Positions 8,155 through 17,489 of a DNA stretch of 64,000 nucleotides are shown here, in pieces; position 1 is the first letter of the stretch, and each line of letters opens with the position of its first letter. The translations under genes and the position numbers were made by a program. The notes beneath the pieces are model-generated. The model was not told the DNA's origin. It did no database searches and was given only the letters and a program-made list of their open reading frames with translations. The DNA comes from DASZHJ01 sp035581425 (GTDB lineage Bacteria > Pseudomonadota > Alphaproteobacteria > ATCC43930 > CGMCC-115725): positions 1-64,000 of the forward strand of contig DATJVP010000002.1 of assembly GCA_035581425.1 (NCBI GenBank), in the 5' to 3' direction.

Positions 8155-8708
8155 CTCCGCGCCCCGCTGCGATAGAATTGCGGTCGCACGAAGCTTCCGG
8201 CCCAAGCGCCGCGATGCTCGGTCTTCGCCTCCTCCTCGATCGCGACGTAGCGGGTCCGGCGGCCATAGGCGAAGGCAAGACCCTCGGAGACGAGAACGGC
8301 CCCGACATCCTCCCCATTGGCGGTGCAGACCGCGAACTCGCGGGCGTGGCGGTCGACGAATTCAGGATCGACCTGGCAGCCGAAGCCGGGCGTCGCCACC
8401 AGCGCCTGCAGCCGGTGTGTTGCAACGTCGCCGCAAGCCCAGACTTCCCCCTTGGCATCGCGGCAGGTCTGCGTGCGCTCGAAAGCGTCGACGCCGAAGA
8501 GCCGCAGCCGCTCGCTGAAGCAGCGGAGCCGCAGACGCGAGAGCAGGCATCTCCCGGGCCGCACCGAGATCGTGTCGCCATCGATGACGGAGTAGCGGTC
8601 GGAGCGCTTGGGCGCCGGCAGCATCAGCAGCACCGCGATCGCGATCGCGACCACGGCGAGCGTTCCTGCGCCGCCGCGCCAGAGAAGCCGCTTCGTCCGC
8701 GCCCGCAT
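8151..8708 (-). CDS. Membrane-anchored staphylococcal-nuclease-like (SNase) protein
   Basis: The protein is 185 residues, with an N-terminal membrane helix (about 13-31) and a single SNase/OB-fold domain. It opens with the family's YSVIDGDTISV strand (39-49) and continues with RLRLFGVDAFE. The helical part then has GEDVGAVLVSEGLAFAYG. In micrococcal nuclease the catalytic site includes a calcium-binding Asp, two Arg and a Glu; the Asp in DGDT and an Arg/Glu pair near GVDAFE are plausible here. It is the last gene of a leftward operon with a methyltransferase and a polysaccharide deacetylase (13-base gap), probably acting in the periplasm. Extra cysteines (five in the domain) could form disulfides. 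Confidence 0.82.
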   Translation of the reverse strand: MRARTKRLLWRGGAGTLAVVAIAIAVLLMLPAPKRSDRYSVIDGDTISVRPGRCLLSRLRLRCFSERLRLFGVDAFERTQTCRDAKGEVWACGDVATHRLQALVATPGFGCQVDPEFVDRHAREFAVCTANGEDVGAVLVSEGLAFAYGRRTRYVAIEEEAKTEHRGAWAGSFVRPQFYRSGARS

Positions 8709-8721
8709 CGCTCCCCGCGCC

Positions 8722-9366
8722 TCAGACCTCGACGGTCACGAAGAAGTCGCGGTCGATCGTCTCGATCGCGAAGCGTCCCCGCGCCAGCGGCTCGAAGAGC
8801 CGCTGGAGTTGCGGCTTCGTATAGAGGAAGAGGTCGCAGCGGCTGCGATAGCGAAGCTTGCGCTGCCAGGCGAGAATGCCGCCGGCGACGGGAAAGCTGA
8901 AAAAGGCGCGCCGCCGCGTCAACTCCAGCACGCGCACGATGACGCGCGTGGGATCGGCGATGTAGTCCATGAACCCCATCACGACGGCATAATCGAAGGT
9001 ATCGGAGATCGGGTGCGTGAGGAAATCGCCGTATTCCCAGCGGCACCGCGCCTCGACGCCCGCCGCGGTGGCGTTCTGCCGGGCGAGGTCGATCATGCCC
9101 TGCGCGAAGTCGAGGCCGAACACTTTGACCGCACCCGCTCGCGCAAGAGCGATCGCATAGTGTCCGGGTCCGCAGCCCACGTCGATCGCCGTCCGACCGG
9201 CGATGGGCTCGCAGCCCGCGAGCGTCTTCTCGTAGCGGAGACGCATCGCCTGGCGGAACAGGCGATTGATCACGCGGTTTGGGAGCGTATTGGCGGTGCC
9301 GTAGATCGCGTTGAAGTCGCCGGCATAAGCGTCGAAGAAGGTCGCGGCGCGGTTTCCCTCGGACAT
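8722..9366 (-). CDS. Class I SAM-dependent methyltransferase
   Basis: The 214-residue Rossmann-fold enzyme carries the SAM-binding motif I AIDVGCGPGHYA (60-71), an acidic residue closing strand 2 (VFGLDFAQGM), and a motif near YAVVMGFMDYI. The acceptor cannot be inferred from sequence. Its start is 4 bases from the stop of the deacetylase gene, so it is in the same operon and may methylate a glycan, glycan precursor or lipid carrier in that pathway. Confidence 0.82.
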   Translation of the reverse strand: MSEGNRAATFFDAYAGDFNAIYGTANTLPNRVINRLFRQAMRLRYEKTLAGCEPIAGRTAIDVGCGPGHYAIALARAGAVKVFGLDFAQGMIDLARQNATAAGVEARCRWEYGDFLTHPISDTFDYAVVMGFMDYIADPTRVIVRVLELTRRRAFFSFPVAGGILAWQRKLRYRSRCDLFLYTKPQLQRLFEPLARGRFAIETIDRDFFVTVEV

Positions 9367-9370
9367 CGGA

Positions 9371-10216
9371 TCAGGCCCTCGCGAGCGCGGGAGCTTGCGC
9401 GAGATAGCGCTCGAAGCTCGTCACCTCGAATTCCCCGAGGATGCGACGGAGCTTCCGCTCGGTGCCGCGGAGATTGACGTAGGTCTTGAAGCGATCCTTT
9501 CGGCTCATGGGCAGACGCGGCTGTGCCGGGTCGATCTCGCGGGGATGGACGTAAAAGATGACCGGCCGCCCCTCCGCCAGTGCGCGCCGCGCCATACGAC
9601 GCGTGAGCCAATAAGGAGAGAGCCTGAGATAGCCGCCGCCGAAGAAGCACATGGGCTTGCCCATGACCTCGACCGCCGTGATCGGAAATTCCGCGAGCGC
9701 TCCCGCGGGGGTCTCGCGCCGGTGCGGATGGAAGGTGTCGACGGCGATCCCGCCGATCCGGTGCGGCGCGGGGAAGATGGAGGAATCGTAGCGGTAGCCC
9801 GCCGAGGCGAGCGCCTCGAAGAACCACGGGGTCTCCTTCGTTACGGAAAAGGCGGCCGCGCGATAGCCGAGCACCTGCCGGCCCGCAATTTCCTCGAGGA
9901 GCTGCTTCGCTTTGCGCACGTCCTCCGCGAACTCCGCCGCGGACTGCGTGAACACGAGACGGTGGGCGAAGCCGTGCGAGGCGACCTCGTGCCCGGCGTC
10001 GACCGCGCTCCGCACAAGGTGGGGAAAGCGCTCCGCGAAATAGGCGATGAAGAAGCAGGTGGCCGTGGCGCCACGCTCTGCGAGAATGTCGAGCAGACGG
10101 CGGAAATTCGTTTCGAGCCGGCTCGGGAGCGCGTCCCAGCGCGCGGGATCGGGCTCCACTCCCGGCAACGAGATGTTGAACCAGTCCTCGACGTCGATCG
10201 AGAAGATGCTCTGCAT
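9371..10216 (-). CDS. Polysaccharide deacetylase (NodB domain, DUF3473/XrtA-associated type)
   Basis: This 281-residue carbohydrate esterase 4 enzyme resembles the deacetylases often linked to exopolysaccharide export. It starts MQSIFSIDVEDWF with the metal/catalytic Asp pair of motif 1 (D8, D11), and has the SHGFAH metal motif (H81, H85) and RAAAFSVT near 140-150. A C-terminal DUF3473-like part contains FYVHPREID. In known relatives the domain removes N- or O-acetyl groups from an exopolysaccharide. ATG 10216 is chosen because the NodB motif normally begins within ten residues of the start. No exosortase is visible in the window. The gene lies 50 bases downstream of the ydcF-like gene. Confidence 0.88.
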   Translation of the reverse strand: MQSIFSIDVEDWFNISLPGVEPDPARWDALPSRLETNFRRLLDILAERGATATCFFIAYFAERFPHLVRSAVDAGHEVASHGFAHRLVFTQSAAEFAEDVRKAKQLLEEIAGRQVLGYRAAAFSVTKETPWFFEALASAGYRYDSSIFPAPHRIGGIAVDTFHPHRRETPAGALAEFPITAVEVMGKPMCFFGGGYLRLSPYWLTRRMARRALAEGRPVIFYVHPREIDPAQPRLPMSRKDRFKTYVNLRGTERKLRRILGEFEVTSFERYLAQAPALARA

Positions 10217-10266
10217 CGGCCCTCGCTTGGAGAAGTCCGCAGTATAGCGGCGCCCTCGCGCGGAGC

Positions 10267-11061
10267 CTAGTCCGGGCCCGGCAACAGGACGTCCGTGCGG
10301 CCGGCGACGCGATAGAGCAGGAGCCCCGCCCATTCGTGCAGGCCCGTCGTCACCAGCGCGAGCTCGCGGAGCAGCGAGGGCTCCTGCAGGATGCCGATCT
10401 CTCCGGCGGTGCGGTAGTTCACGGGATAGGCCAGCACCGGCCAGCCGAGGCGGCGGAAGACGCCTACGGCGCGCGGCATATGCGCGGCCGAAGTGACGAG
10501 GATCCAGGTCTCGCGTGGTTGCGGTTTCGCGAGCTCCTGCGCGAAGCGCACATTCTCCCAGGTGGTGCGTGATCGCGTCTCGATCGTGATGCGCTGGGGA
10601 TCGACGCCCTCCTCGATGAAATAGCTGCGCATCGCCTCCGATTCGGCGGGACCGCCGCCGAAAAGACGGGAGTTCCCGCCGGCGAGGACGACTCTCGCCG
10701 CGGGAAAGCGCCGCGCTAGGAGCGCGCCGATCACCATGCGCTCGCCGGCCTCCGTGAGCTGGATTTGCCCACGCGCCTCGCTCAGGCTCTCGTCGACGCC
10801 GCCGCCCAGCACGATGATGCCGTCGATCCGGTCCGGGAGCGTCGTCGGAGGCTGGAAGCGATTCTCGAGCGGCAGAAGCAGCCACTCCCCGATCGGCAGC
10901 ACCGTCAGCGCCAGGAAGCCCGCCGCCGCGAAGATGACGATGCGGAAGCCCCGTCGCCGACCGGTCAGCAGCGCCACGAGTACTCCCAAAGCCAGCAGAA
11001 ACGTCAGGAGATTGCCGGGCGCGGCGACGATGCCGAGGATCTTGCTCAGGACAAAGGCCAT
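10267..11061 (-). CDS. YdcF/SanA-like (DUF218) membrane protein
   Basis: The 264-residue protein has two to three N-terminal membrane helices (about residues 1-60) followed by a DUF218 domain. Its hallmark strands are GIIVLGGGVDES, ARVVLAGGNSR and the RTTWENVRFAQEL segment. The family (YdcF, SanA, ElyC) acts in envelope or lipid-carrier metabolism in E. coli, but the reaction is not settled. It is the first gene of the leftward operon with the deacetylase, methyltransferase and SNase-like gene, and diverges from the FlaA1-type dehydratase at 11165. ATG 11061 puts the first membrane helix near the start; upstream in-frame codons would encode an unlikely Arg-rich leader. Confidence 0.82.
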   Translation of the reverse strand: MAFVLSKILGIVAAPGNLLTFLLALGVLVALLTGRRRGFRIVIFAAAGFLALTVLPIGEWLLLPLENRFQPPTTLPDRIDGIIVLGGGVDESLSEARGQIQLTEAGERMVIGALLARRFPAARVVLAGGNSRLFGGGPAESEAMRSYFIEEGVDPQRITIETRSRTTWENVRFAQELAKPQPRETWILVTSAAHMPRAVGVFRRLGWPVLAYPVNYRTAGEIGILQEPSLLRELALVTTGLHEWAGLLLYRVAGRTDVLLPGPD

Positions 11062-11164
11062 GACGCCTCCCGCGGCGAGTGTGTGCTCGCGAGAGGCGCG
11101 GTGCAATCCCGAGAGCGGGATTGAGATTGCCCCTTTGCCCGCGCTTCCCTTAATACTCAGGCCG

Positions 11165-13099
11165 ATGGCTACTCGCCCGACCGGCTCGCTCTTGCACGGG
11201 ACCCGCGCCCTCGGCGCCCTCGCCCACGACGTCCTGATGTCGGGGCTCGCGCTGCTGCTTTCCATGTACTTGCGCTATGGCGACGAGTTCTGGAACGTCC
11301 CGCGCGATCTCCTGGTCTTCTATACGCTCGGCTTCGCCGCGATCTCCGCCGGCGTTTTCCTCGCGACCGGCGTCTATCGCGGGATCTGGCGCTATGCCTC
11401 GCTGCCGGACCTGCTCGCGCTGGTGCGGGCATCCACCCTCGCGATTGCGATTTCGTTCCTCACCTTCTTCACGGCGACCCGGCTCGACGCGATGCCGCGC
11501 TCGGTCCTGGTGATCTGCTGGCTCGCGATGCTGGCGCTGCTCGGCGGACCGCGCTTCGTCTACCGCGCGATAAGGGATCATGGCCTCCGCCGCATCCTGC
11601 AGCGCCGGAGCGCGCCCGCCATTCCCGTCCTCCTCGTGGGCATCAGCGACAGCACCCACGCTTTCATCCGCGAGATGGCGCGCGATCCCGAGGCGCCCTA
11701 CGAAGTCGTGGGCATCGTCGCGGAACGCGCGGGCGGCGTCGGGCGCGAGGTCGCGGGCGTCTCCGTGCGCGGCACGGTCGAGACGCTCGCGGAAGTCGTC
11801 GACGCGCTCGAGCGTCGGGACGAGCGCCCGCAGCGCCTCATCGTCGCGGCGCAGGGGACCGACGGCGCTACGGTGCGGCGCCTCCTCGACTTCTCCGACC
11901 GGCTCGCCATACCGCTCGCGCGGCTTCCACGCATGACCGAGTTCAAGGCGACCGACGGCGAAGGCCGGGCGCGGATCGAGCCCGTCGCGATCGAGGACCT
12001 CTTGGGCCGGCCCCAGGCAGTCCTGGACCGGCCGAGCATGGAGGCGCTCATCGCGGGACGCCGCATCCTCGTCACCGGCGCCGGCGGGACTATCGGCTCC
12101 GAGCTCGTGCGGCAGGCGGGGGCGCTCGGGCCGGCGCGCCTCATCCTCTTCGACAGCAGCGAGTATCAACTCTACCGTATCGACCGCGAGCTCATGGAGA
12201 CCCACCCGGCGCTACCGCGCCGCGCCGTCATCGGCGACGTACGCGAACGCGCGGCGATCGAGGAATTGATCGCGGAGGAGAAGCCGGAGCTCGTCTTCCA
12301 TGCCGCAGCCCTCAAGCACGTTCCCATCGTCGAGGCCTATCCGGTCGAGGGCGCACTCACCAACGCGCTCGGCACGCGCAACGTCGCGGAGGCTTGCCGC
12401 GCGCATGGCGTCAAGACGATGGTCATGATCTCCACCGACAAGGCCGTCAATCCCGCGAACGTCATGGGTGCGACGAAGCGCGTCGCCGAGATGACCTGCC
12501 AGGCGCTCGACCTCGCCGAAGGCCGCCGCGACGGCGGCACGCGCTACGCGACGGTGCGCTTCGGCAATGTGCTTGGCTCGACGGGTTCGGTAGTGCCCCT
12601 CTTCCAGCATCAGCTTGCCCAGGGTGGGCCACTCACCGTGACGCATCCGGAGATCACGCGCTTCTTCATGACCGTGCGCGAGGCGGTGGAGCTGGTGCTG
12701 CAATCGGCGGCGCTTGCGGTCGAGACCGACGCGCGCGGCCGCATTTTCGTCCTCGACATGGGCGAGCCCGTGAAGATCGTCGACCTCGCGCGCCAGATGA
12801 TCCGTCTCGCCGGGCTGAAGCCCGAGCAGGACATCGGGATCGACTTCATCGGCCTCCGCCCCGGCGAGAAGCTGCACGAGGAGCTCTTCTACGAAGACGA
12901 GGCGCTCTCACCGACCCGCATCCCCGCAATCCGCCTCGCTGAGCCGCGAAGTCTCGACCAGGCAACCCTAACGCCGATGCTCGAAGCGCTCGCAGCCGCG
13001 GCGATAGCGCGCGACGAGGAAGCCGTGCGCAAGCTGCTGGCGCGGATGGTGCAAGGCGTCACGACGGTGGAGCAGGCAGCTCTCCGCGTCGGACGCTGA
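11165..13099 (+). CDS. FlaA1/WbpM/CapD-type membrane UDP-sugar 4,6-dehydratase
   Basis: This 644-residue protein has an N-terminal block of four membrane helices (to about residue 125), a CoA-binding-like Rossmann domain, and a C-terminal SDR domain. The SDR domain has the NAD motif GAGGTIGSE (about 305-313), the catalytic-region STDKAV (from S423) and MGATK (M434-K438). The full-length membrane form (like WbpM or PglF) converts UDP-GlcNAc to a UDP-4-keto-6-deoxy-hexose, the first step to sugars such as QuiNAc, FucNAc or bacillosamine derivatives. Its place beside a WecA/WbpL-type initiator fits a glycan whose first sugar is made from that intermediate. Confidence 0.92.
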   Translation: MATRPTGSLLHGTRALGALAHDVLMSGLALLLSMYLRYGDEFWNVPRDLLVFYTLGFAAISAGVFLATGVYRGIWRYASLPDLLALVRASTLAIAISFLTFFTATRLDAMPRSVLVICWLAMLALLGGPRFVYRAIRDHGLRRILQRRSAPAIPVLLVGISDSTHAFIREMARDPEAPYEVVGIVAERAGGVGREVAGVSVRGTVETLAEVVDALERRDERPQRLIVAAQGTDGATVRRLLDFSDRLAIPLARLPRMTEFKATDGEGRARIEPVAIEDLLGRPQAVLDRPSMEALIAGRRILVTGAGGTIGSELVRQAGALGPARLILFDSSEYQLYRIDRELMETHPALPRRAVIGDVRERAAIEELIAEEKPELVFHAAALKHVPIVEAYPVEGALTNALGTRNVAEACRAHGVKTMVMISTDKAVNPANVMGATKRVAEMTCQALDLAEGRRDGGTRYATVRFGNVLGSTGSVVPLFQHQLAQGGPLTVTHPEITRFFMTVREAVELVLQSAALAVETDARGRIFVLDMGEPVKIVDLARQMIRLAGLKPEQDIGIDFIGLRPGEKLHEELFYEDEALSPTRIPAIRLAEPRSLDQATLTPMLEALAAAAIARDEEAVRKLLARMVQGVTTVEQAALRVGR

Positions 13100-13172
13100 G
13101 TCTCAGCGCTTGCCCGCAGCGCGGTGCGATGTCCCGACACATTTTGCTGGTCGATGCCAGAATAGCCAGAAT

Positions 13173-14456
13173 TCACAGGCTCCAGTAAGCGAGCCCCGCC
13201 GGCACAGCGCTCGGCTCCAGCGCAGACTTTACGTCTATCACCACACCCCTCGGCGTCAGAACGTCGAGGTATCGAGCGAGCGGCCGCTCTCGGAAGATGC
13301 GGTGTGGCACCGCAACGACGAGCGCATCGAGGCGCGTCAGAGCATCGACGCTCGCGAGCGCGATCCCGTATTCGCGCCGGGCTTCCTCGGCGTCGACGAG
13401 GGGGTCGTGCACGAGGGCGTCGATGCCGAAGCCCTTGAGTTCCGCGACGATGTCGGGAACGCGGCTGTTGCGGAGGTCCGGGATGTCGGGCTTGAAGGCG
13501 AGGCCGAGGATGGCGACGCGCGCGCCGCGAACGGGGCGGTCGGCGGCGATAAGGAGCTTGACCAGGCGCTGCGCGATGAAGGCGCCCATACTGTCATTGA
13601 TGCGGCGGCCCGCGAGGATCACCTGCGGGAGATAGCCCACCGCCTCCGCCTTCGCCGTCAGATAATAGGGATCGACGCCGATGCAGTGGCCGCCAACCAG
13701 GCCCGGCGTGAAGGGAAGGAAATTCCACTTGGTGCCGGCGGCCGCAAGCACGTCCGCCGTGCGCAGGCCCAGCCGGTCCATGATGAGTGCGAGCTCGTTC
13801 ATTAGGGCGATGTTGAGATCGCGCTGCGTGTTCTCCAGCACCTTCGCGGCCTCCGCGACCTCAATCGAGGGCGCGCGGTGGACGCCCGCGGGGACGACGG
13901 CGCCGTAAGCGCGCGCGACGCGCTCCAGCGTCTCCGCATCCTCGCCCGCGACCACCTTGACGATGCTCTCGAAGCGATGCGTGGGATCGCCGGGATTGAT
14001 GCGCTCCGGAGAGTATCCCAGCTTGAAATCGACGCCCGCGCGGAGACCAGAGGCCTCCGCAAGCGCGGGACCGCAGATCTCGCGGGTGAGCCCGGGATAG
14101 ACGGTCGATTCGAACACGACGACGGCGCCCGGCCGGAGCGCCGGCCCGATGAGGCGGCACGCGGAAAGCAGCGCGCGAAGATCGGGCCGGCGCTGCTCGT
14201 CGATGGGTGTCGGCACCGCGACGACGAAGAAGCTCGCTTCGGCGAGATCAGCGGGATCGTCGATGAAGCGGAGCGAGGTCGAGCGCAGCGCATCGGCTGC
14301 GACCTCGCGCGTGCGGTCCTCGCCGCGGCGAAGCTCGGCGATGCGCTCGGGCGAGACGTCGAAGCCGAGCACGGACTTGAATGCCCGCGCGAAGGCAAGC
14401 GCCACCGGAAGCCCGACATAGCCGAGCCCCACGACCGCATAGCCGCGTTCGCTCAC
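13173..14456 (-). CDS. UDP-sugar 6-dehydrogenase, TviB/WbpO type
   Basis: The 427-residue UDP-sugar dehydrogenase oxidises the C6 of a UDP-(N-acetyl)hexose to a uronic acid in two NAD-dependent steps. It has the N-terminal NAD motif [12 protein letters not shown] (8-19), ESTVYPG (116-122) and the catalytic cysteine C258 in [12 protein letters not shown]. The C-terminal domain contains [17 protein letters not shown]. The sequence around the cysteine is of the TviB/WbpO (UDP-GlcNAc/GalNAc) kind rather than the Ugd kind, but substrate is an inference. Its ATG overlaps the rfbA stop by four bases (ATGA), so it is the last gene of the gmhB-rfbB-rfbA operon. Confidence 0.92.
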   Translation of the reverse strand: MSERGYAVVGLGYVGLPVALAFARAFKSVLGFDVSPERIAELRRGEDRTREVAADALRSTSLRFIDDPADLAEASFFVVAVPTPIDEQRRPDLRALLSACRLIGPALRPGAVVVFESTVYPGLTREICGPALAEASGLRAGVDFKLGYSPERINPGDPTHRFESIVKVVAGEDAETLERVARAYGAVVPAGVHRAPSIEVAEAAKVLENTQRDLNIALMNELALIMDRLGLRTADVLAAAGTKWNFLPFTPGLVGGHCIGVDPYYLTAKAEAVGYLPQVILAGRRINDSMGAFIAQRLVKLLIAADRPVRGARVAILGLAFKPDIPDLRNSRVPDIVAELKGFGIDALVHDPLVDAEEARREYGIALASVDALTRLDALVVAVPHRIFRERPLARYLDVLTPRGVVIDVKSALEPSAVPAGLAYWSL

Positions 14457-15331
14457 GCGCCCGGGCCCTCGCGCGCGAGGCGCTCGAGATAGGCGCCGTA
14501 ATCCGATTTCTTGAGCGGACCCGCGAGGCGCAGGAGTTGCGCCGCATCGATGAAACCCTGGCGGAACGCCACCTCCTCGATGCAGCCGATCTTCTGCCCG
14601 GTTCGCTTCTCGAGTGTCCGCACGAACTCCGAGGCTTCGATGAGGCTGTCATGCGTACCTGTGTCGAACCAGGCATAGCCGCGCCCGAGCCGTTCGACCG
14701 CAAGCGTGCCGCCTTTGAGGTAGGCTTTGTTCACGTCGGTGATTTCAAGCTCCCCGCGCGCGGAGGGCTTGATCCCCGAAGCGACCTTCACGATGTCGCG
14801 GTCGTAGAAATAGAGGCCGGTCACGACCCAATCCGAGCGCGGCGCCCTCGGCTTCTCCTCGATCGAGACCGCGTGGCTCGCGGAATCGAATTCGACGACG
14901 CCGTAGCTCTCGGGCTCGCTCACGCGATAGGCGAAGACGGTAGCTCCTTTGCCGCGCTTCATCGCGCGCTCGAGCATCTGTGTGAGGCCGTCGCCATAGA
15001 AGAGATTGTCGCCGAGGATGAGCGCCGCGCCCTCGCCCGCAAGGAAATCGCGGGCGATCAGGAAGGCTTGAGCGAGACCCTCGGGCTTTGGCTGCTCGGC
15101 ATAGGAGAGGCGGATACCCCAGGAGGCGCCGTCGCCGAGCAGCGCCTTGAAGAGCGGCGCGTCCGCGGGCGTCGTGATGATGAGGATCTCCCTGATCCCG
15201 CCGAGCATGAGGGTCGAGAGCGGATAGTAGATCATCGGCTTGTCGTAAACCGGCAGGAGCTGCTTCGAGAGCGCGTGCGTCAGTGGATAGAGCCGCGTGC
15301 CCGAGCCGCCGGCGAGGATGATGCCTTTCAT
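14453..15331 (-). CDS. rfbA: Glucose-1-phosphate thymidylyltransferase
   Basis: This 292-residue nucleotidyltransferase makes dTDP-glucose from dTTP and glucose-1-phosphate, the entry step to dTDP-rhamnose and related deoxysugars. Motifs seen are [18 protein letters not shown] at the N-terminus, [29 protein letters not shown] and SIEEKP. The length matches the RmlA family. ATG 15331 overlaps the end of rfbB by four bases. rfbC and rfbD, needed for dTDP-rhamnose, are absent from the window, so the final sugar may differ or the genes lie elsewhere. Confidence 0.96.
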   Translation of the reverse strand: MKGIILAGGSGTRLYPLTHALSKQLLPVYDKPMIYYPLSTLMLGGIREILIITTPADAPLFKALLGDGASWGIRLSYAEQPKPEGLAQAFLIARDFLAGEGAALILGDNLFYGDGLTQMLERAMKRGKGATVFAYRVSEPESYGVVEFDSASHAVSIEEKPRAPRSDWVVTGLYFYDRDIVKVASGIKPSARGELEITDVNKAYLKGGTLAVERLGRGYAWFDTGTHDSLIEASEFVRTLEKRTGQKIGCIEEVAFRQGFIDAAQLLRLAGPLKKSDYGAYLERLAREGPGA

Positions 15332-16386
15332 GCGCGCGCTCCTCGCCCAAGCCGCTCGCCGCGATAGACGCCGGCGCGGATCGGCTCCCACCATGCGCGA
15401 TTGTCGAGATACCAGCGCAGCGTCTTGCGCAGTCCCGTCTCCAGGCTCTCGCTCGGGCGCCAGCCGAATTCGGCGCGGAGCTTGCCGTCGTCGATGGCAT
15501 AGCGGAGATCGTGGCCCGGCCGGTCCTCGACGAAGGCGACGAGCTTGCGGTGCGGACGGTGCGGCGAATCCGGCAGCGCCTCATCGAGGAGCGAGCAAAG
15601 GATCCGCACCACCTCGATGTTCTGCCGTTCCTCACCGCCGCCGATGTTGTAGGTCTCGCCGAGGCGTCCCCGCTCCAGCACCAGCGCCAGCGCCGCGGCG
15701 TGGTCGCCGACATAGAGCCAGTCACGGACATTCGCGCCGGCGCCATAGACCGGCAGCGGCTTTCCGTCGATCGCATTGAGGATCATCAGCGGGACGAGCT
15801 TCTCCGGAAATTGCCAGGGGCCGTAATTGTTGGAGCAATTGGTCGTCACCACGGGAAACCCGTAGGTCCGATGCCACGCGCGCACGAGATGATCGGCGCC
15901 GGCCTTGCTCGCGGCGTAGGGGCTGTTGGGGCGGAAGGGCGTTTCCTCGGTGAAGCGGCCCTCTGCCCCGAGCGAGCCGAAGACTTCGTCGGTCGAGATG
16001 TGGTGGAAGCGAAAGCGCGCCTTCGCCTCGCCCTTGAGGCCCTGCCACCACGCGCGCGCAACTTCCAGCAACGTGAACGTGCCCACGAGATTCGTTGCGA
16101 TGAATTCGTCGGGGCGGTCTATCGAGCGATCGACATGCGTCTCCGCGGCGAGGTGCATGACAGCCTCGGGCGCGTGCGCCTTGAAAATCCGCTCGACGGC
16201 GCCGCGGTCGGCGATGTCCGCGACTTCGAGCCAATAGCGGCCGTGCGCCGCGAGCGCGTCCAGCGGCGGGTTCGAGCCCGCATAGGTGAGCTTGTCGAGA
16301 TTCACGACCGCATGGCCCGCGGCGAGAAGATGCCGCACCACCGATGTGCCGATGAAGCCCGCCCCGCCCGTCACCAGGATCTTCAA
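15328..16386 (-). CDS. rfbB: dTDP-glucose 4,6-dehydratase (TTG start)
   Basis: This 352-residue SDR enzyme converts dTDP-glucose to dTDP-4-keto-6-deoxyglucose. It has [10 protein letters not shown] near the N-terminus, the [13 protein letters not shown] segment, the catalytic STDEVFG with Asp-Glu, and [10 protein letters not shown] carrying the YxxxK pair. The start is TTG at 16386: a strong AGGAGGAG Shine-Dalgarno lies six bases upstream, and family members begin with (M)[12 protein letters not shown]. The TTG overlaps the TGA of the gmhB-like gene (TTGA). An upstream in-frame ATG at 16455 would add 23 residues unlike the family. Confidence 0.95.
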   Translation of the reverse strand: MKILVTGGAGFIGTSVVRHLLAAGHAVVNLDKLTYAGSNPPLDALAAHGRYWLEVADIADRGAVERIFKAHAPEAVMHLAAETHVDRSIDRPDEFIATNLVGTFTLLEVARAWWQGLKGEAKARFRFHHISTDEVFGSLGAEGRFTEETPFRPNSPYAASKAGADHLVRAWHRTYGFPVVTTNCSNNYGPWQFPEKLVPLMILNAIDGKPLPVYGAGANVRDWLYVGDHAAALALVLERGRLGETYNIGGGEERQNIEVVRILCSLLDEALPDSPHRPHRKLVAFVEDRPGHDLRYAIDDGKLRAEFGWRPSESLETGLRKTLRWYLDNRAWWEPIRAGVYRGERLGRGARA

Positions 16387-16952
16387 GCGCCCTCCTCCTG
16401 GGCCAGCAACGCCGCGACATCTGCAAGCCGCGGCACCACCCAGAAGTCGTGGCATCGCTCAACCGCGGGCGCAAGCGGATCGTAGCGCACGAGCGTGCCG
16501 ACTCCGGCGGCGCGGCCGGCCTCGATGTCGCTTTCCTTGTCGCCGACGGTCCAGGACCGCGCGAGATCGAGTCCGAGATCGGCCGCGGCCTGCAAAAACA
16601 TCCCGGGCCCGGGTTTCCGCCAGGAGTTGGCGCGGCGGTAATGACCGATGCCTTCCGTCGGATGATCCGGACAGTGATAGACCGCCGCGATCGGCGTTCC
16701 TCGCCGCGCGAACTCCAGCCGCATCCATGCCATCAACCGCTCGAAATCCTCCTCGCCATAGAGGCCGCGGCCGATGCCGGCCTGGTTGGTGGTGATCACC
16801 GTCGGGAATCCCGCCCGCGCAAACCGCGCTACCAACTCGAAAACGCCGGGGACGAAGCGGCATTCCTCGATGCGATGGAGATAGCCGATGTCCTCGTTGA
16901 CGACGCCGTCGCGGTCAAGGATCAGCGCGCGCTTTGCGGGTTGCTCCGGCAT
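16383..16952 (-). CDS. gmhB: HAD-type D,D-heptose 1,7-bisphosphate phosphatase, zinc ligands missing
   Basis: The 189-residue HAD-IIIA phosphatase should remove the C7 phosphate of heptose 1,7-bisphosphate in ADP-heptose synthesis. It has the catalytic [13 protein letters not shown] (nucleophile and acid/base Asp), [18 protein letters not shown] and [11 protein letters not shown]. In E. coli GmhB a zinc is held by C92, H94, C107 and C109; here the aligned stretch HCPDHP...RANSWRKP keeps only the first Cys and lacks the second Cys pair. ATG 16952 is preferred; a GTG at 16982 is possible. It heads the four-gene operon to 13173. gmhA is nearby at 17490, but an hldE homologue is not in the window. 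Confidence 0.87.
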   Translation of the reverse strand: MPEQPAKRALILDRDGVVNEDIGYLHRIEECRFVPGVFELVARFARAGFPTVITTNQAGIGRGLYGEEDFERLMAWMRLEFARRGTPIAAVYHCPDHPTEGIGHYRRANSWRKPGPGMFLQAAADLGLDLARSWTVGDKESDIEAGRAAGVGTLVRYDPLAPAVERCHDFWVVPRLADVAALLAQEEGA

Positions 16953-17107
16953 CGTCTCGCTCTCGCCTGTGACCTGAATCACATCCTAGGAACAATTTCA
17001 GGGCGGCTGGGGATGAATCGCTGGGCCGGGCACCATATCATCCGCTGAGAGCGGCCTTGGAACCTCCCGGACGGCGAGGGCAGGCCGCCAAGTTAGGAGA
17101 CAGAGCC

Positions 17108-17407
17108 ATGAAATCCCGTGGGTTTTTCCGAGTGCTGGGGCTTGGTTCCCTGGCGGCGGTCGTAGGGGCGACGCTGCTCCTCACGGCGCCCAAAGCCGAG
17201 GCCGGCACGGTGGTTGCCGTAGGGGTCGCGCCGGGATATTACGCGCCCTACTACGCACCCTATCCGTACTATCCCACCTACTACGCGCCGGCGCCGGTCT
17301 ATCCCGCGCCCGTCTTCCCGTTCGTGGGCTCCGTGAGCTTCTTCTTTGGCCCGCACGGCTACAATTATGGCCACGGCTATTACTACGGCCGCGGCTACCA
17401 TCACTGA
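17108..17407 (+). CDS. Small exported Tyr/Pro/Gly-rich protein
   Basis: The 99-residue product has a Sec signal peptide (cleavage probably after KAEAG or nearby, about residues 30-34). The mature part is dominated by Tyr, Pro, Ala and Gly: repeated YYAPY/YYPTYYAP units and a GYNYGHGYYYGRGYHH tail. The ATG follows an AGGAG five to nine bases upstream. No enzyme domain is recognisable. Such tyrosine-rich secreted peptides are common in alphaproteobacteria and may be envelope or matrix structural proteins; the His/Tyr/Gly tail could bind metal. It is divergent from the gmhB operon and followed by a stable hairpin. Confidence 0.75.
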   Translation: MKSRGFFRVLGLGSLAAVVGATLLLTAPKAEAGTVVAVGVAPGYYAPYYAPYPYYPTYYAPAPVYPAPVFPFVGSVSFFFGPHGYNYGHGYYYGRGYHH

Positions 17408-17414
17408 GATGCCA

Positions 17415-17456
17415 GCGCCGGGGCCGACCGGAAATACCGGTTGAAAGCCCCGGCGC
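17415..17456 (+). terminator. Strong hairpin after the Tyr-rich protein gene
   Basis: A perfect 10-bp inverted repeat (17415-17424 with 17447-17456) encloses a second 5-bp stem (17427-17431 with 17437-17441). It lies 7 bases after the stop codon. No T-run follows, so it is not a standard rho-independent terminator. It could be an mRNA 3' stabiliser or a T-less terminator ahead of gmhA. Confidence 0.5.
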
Positions 17457-17489
17457 ACTCTCCGATGATCGCTCCGATGTGGGGGCGAC

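Noticed and set aside
9371..10885. Extended N-terminus for the polysaccharide deacetylase
   Set aside because: The extra part runs antisense or out of frame through the ydcF gene and is Arg/Ala-rich; the NodB domain starts right at ATG 10216.
11150..12205. Long open frame antisense to the FlaA1-type dehydratase
   Set aside because: High-GC codon bias opens frames opposite real genes. The translation lacks any family features while the plus strand has full dehydratase motifs.
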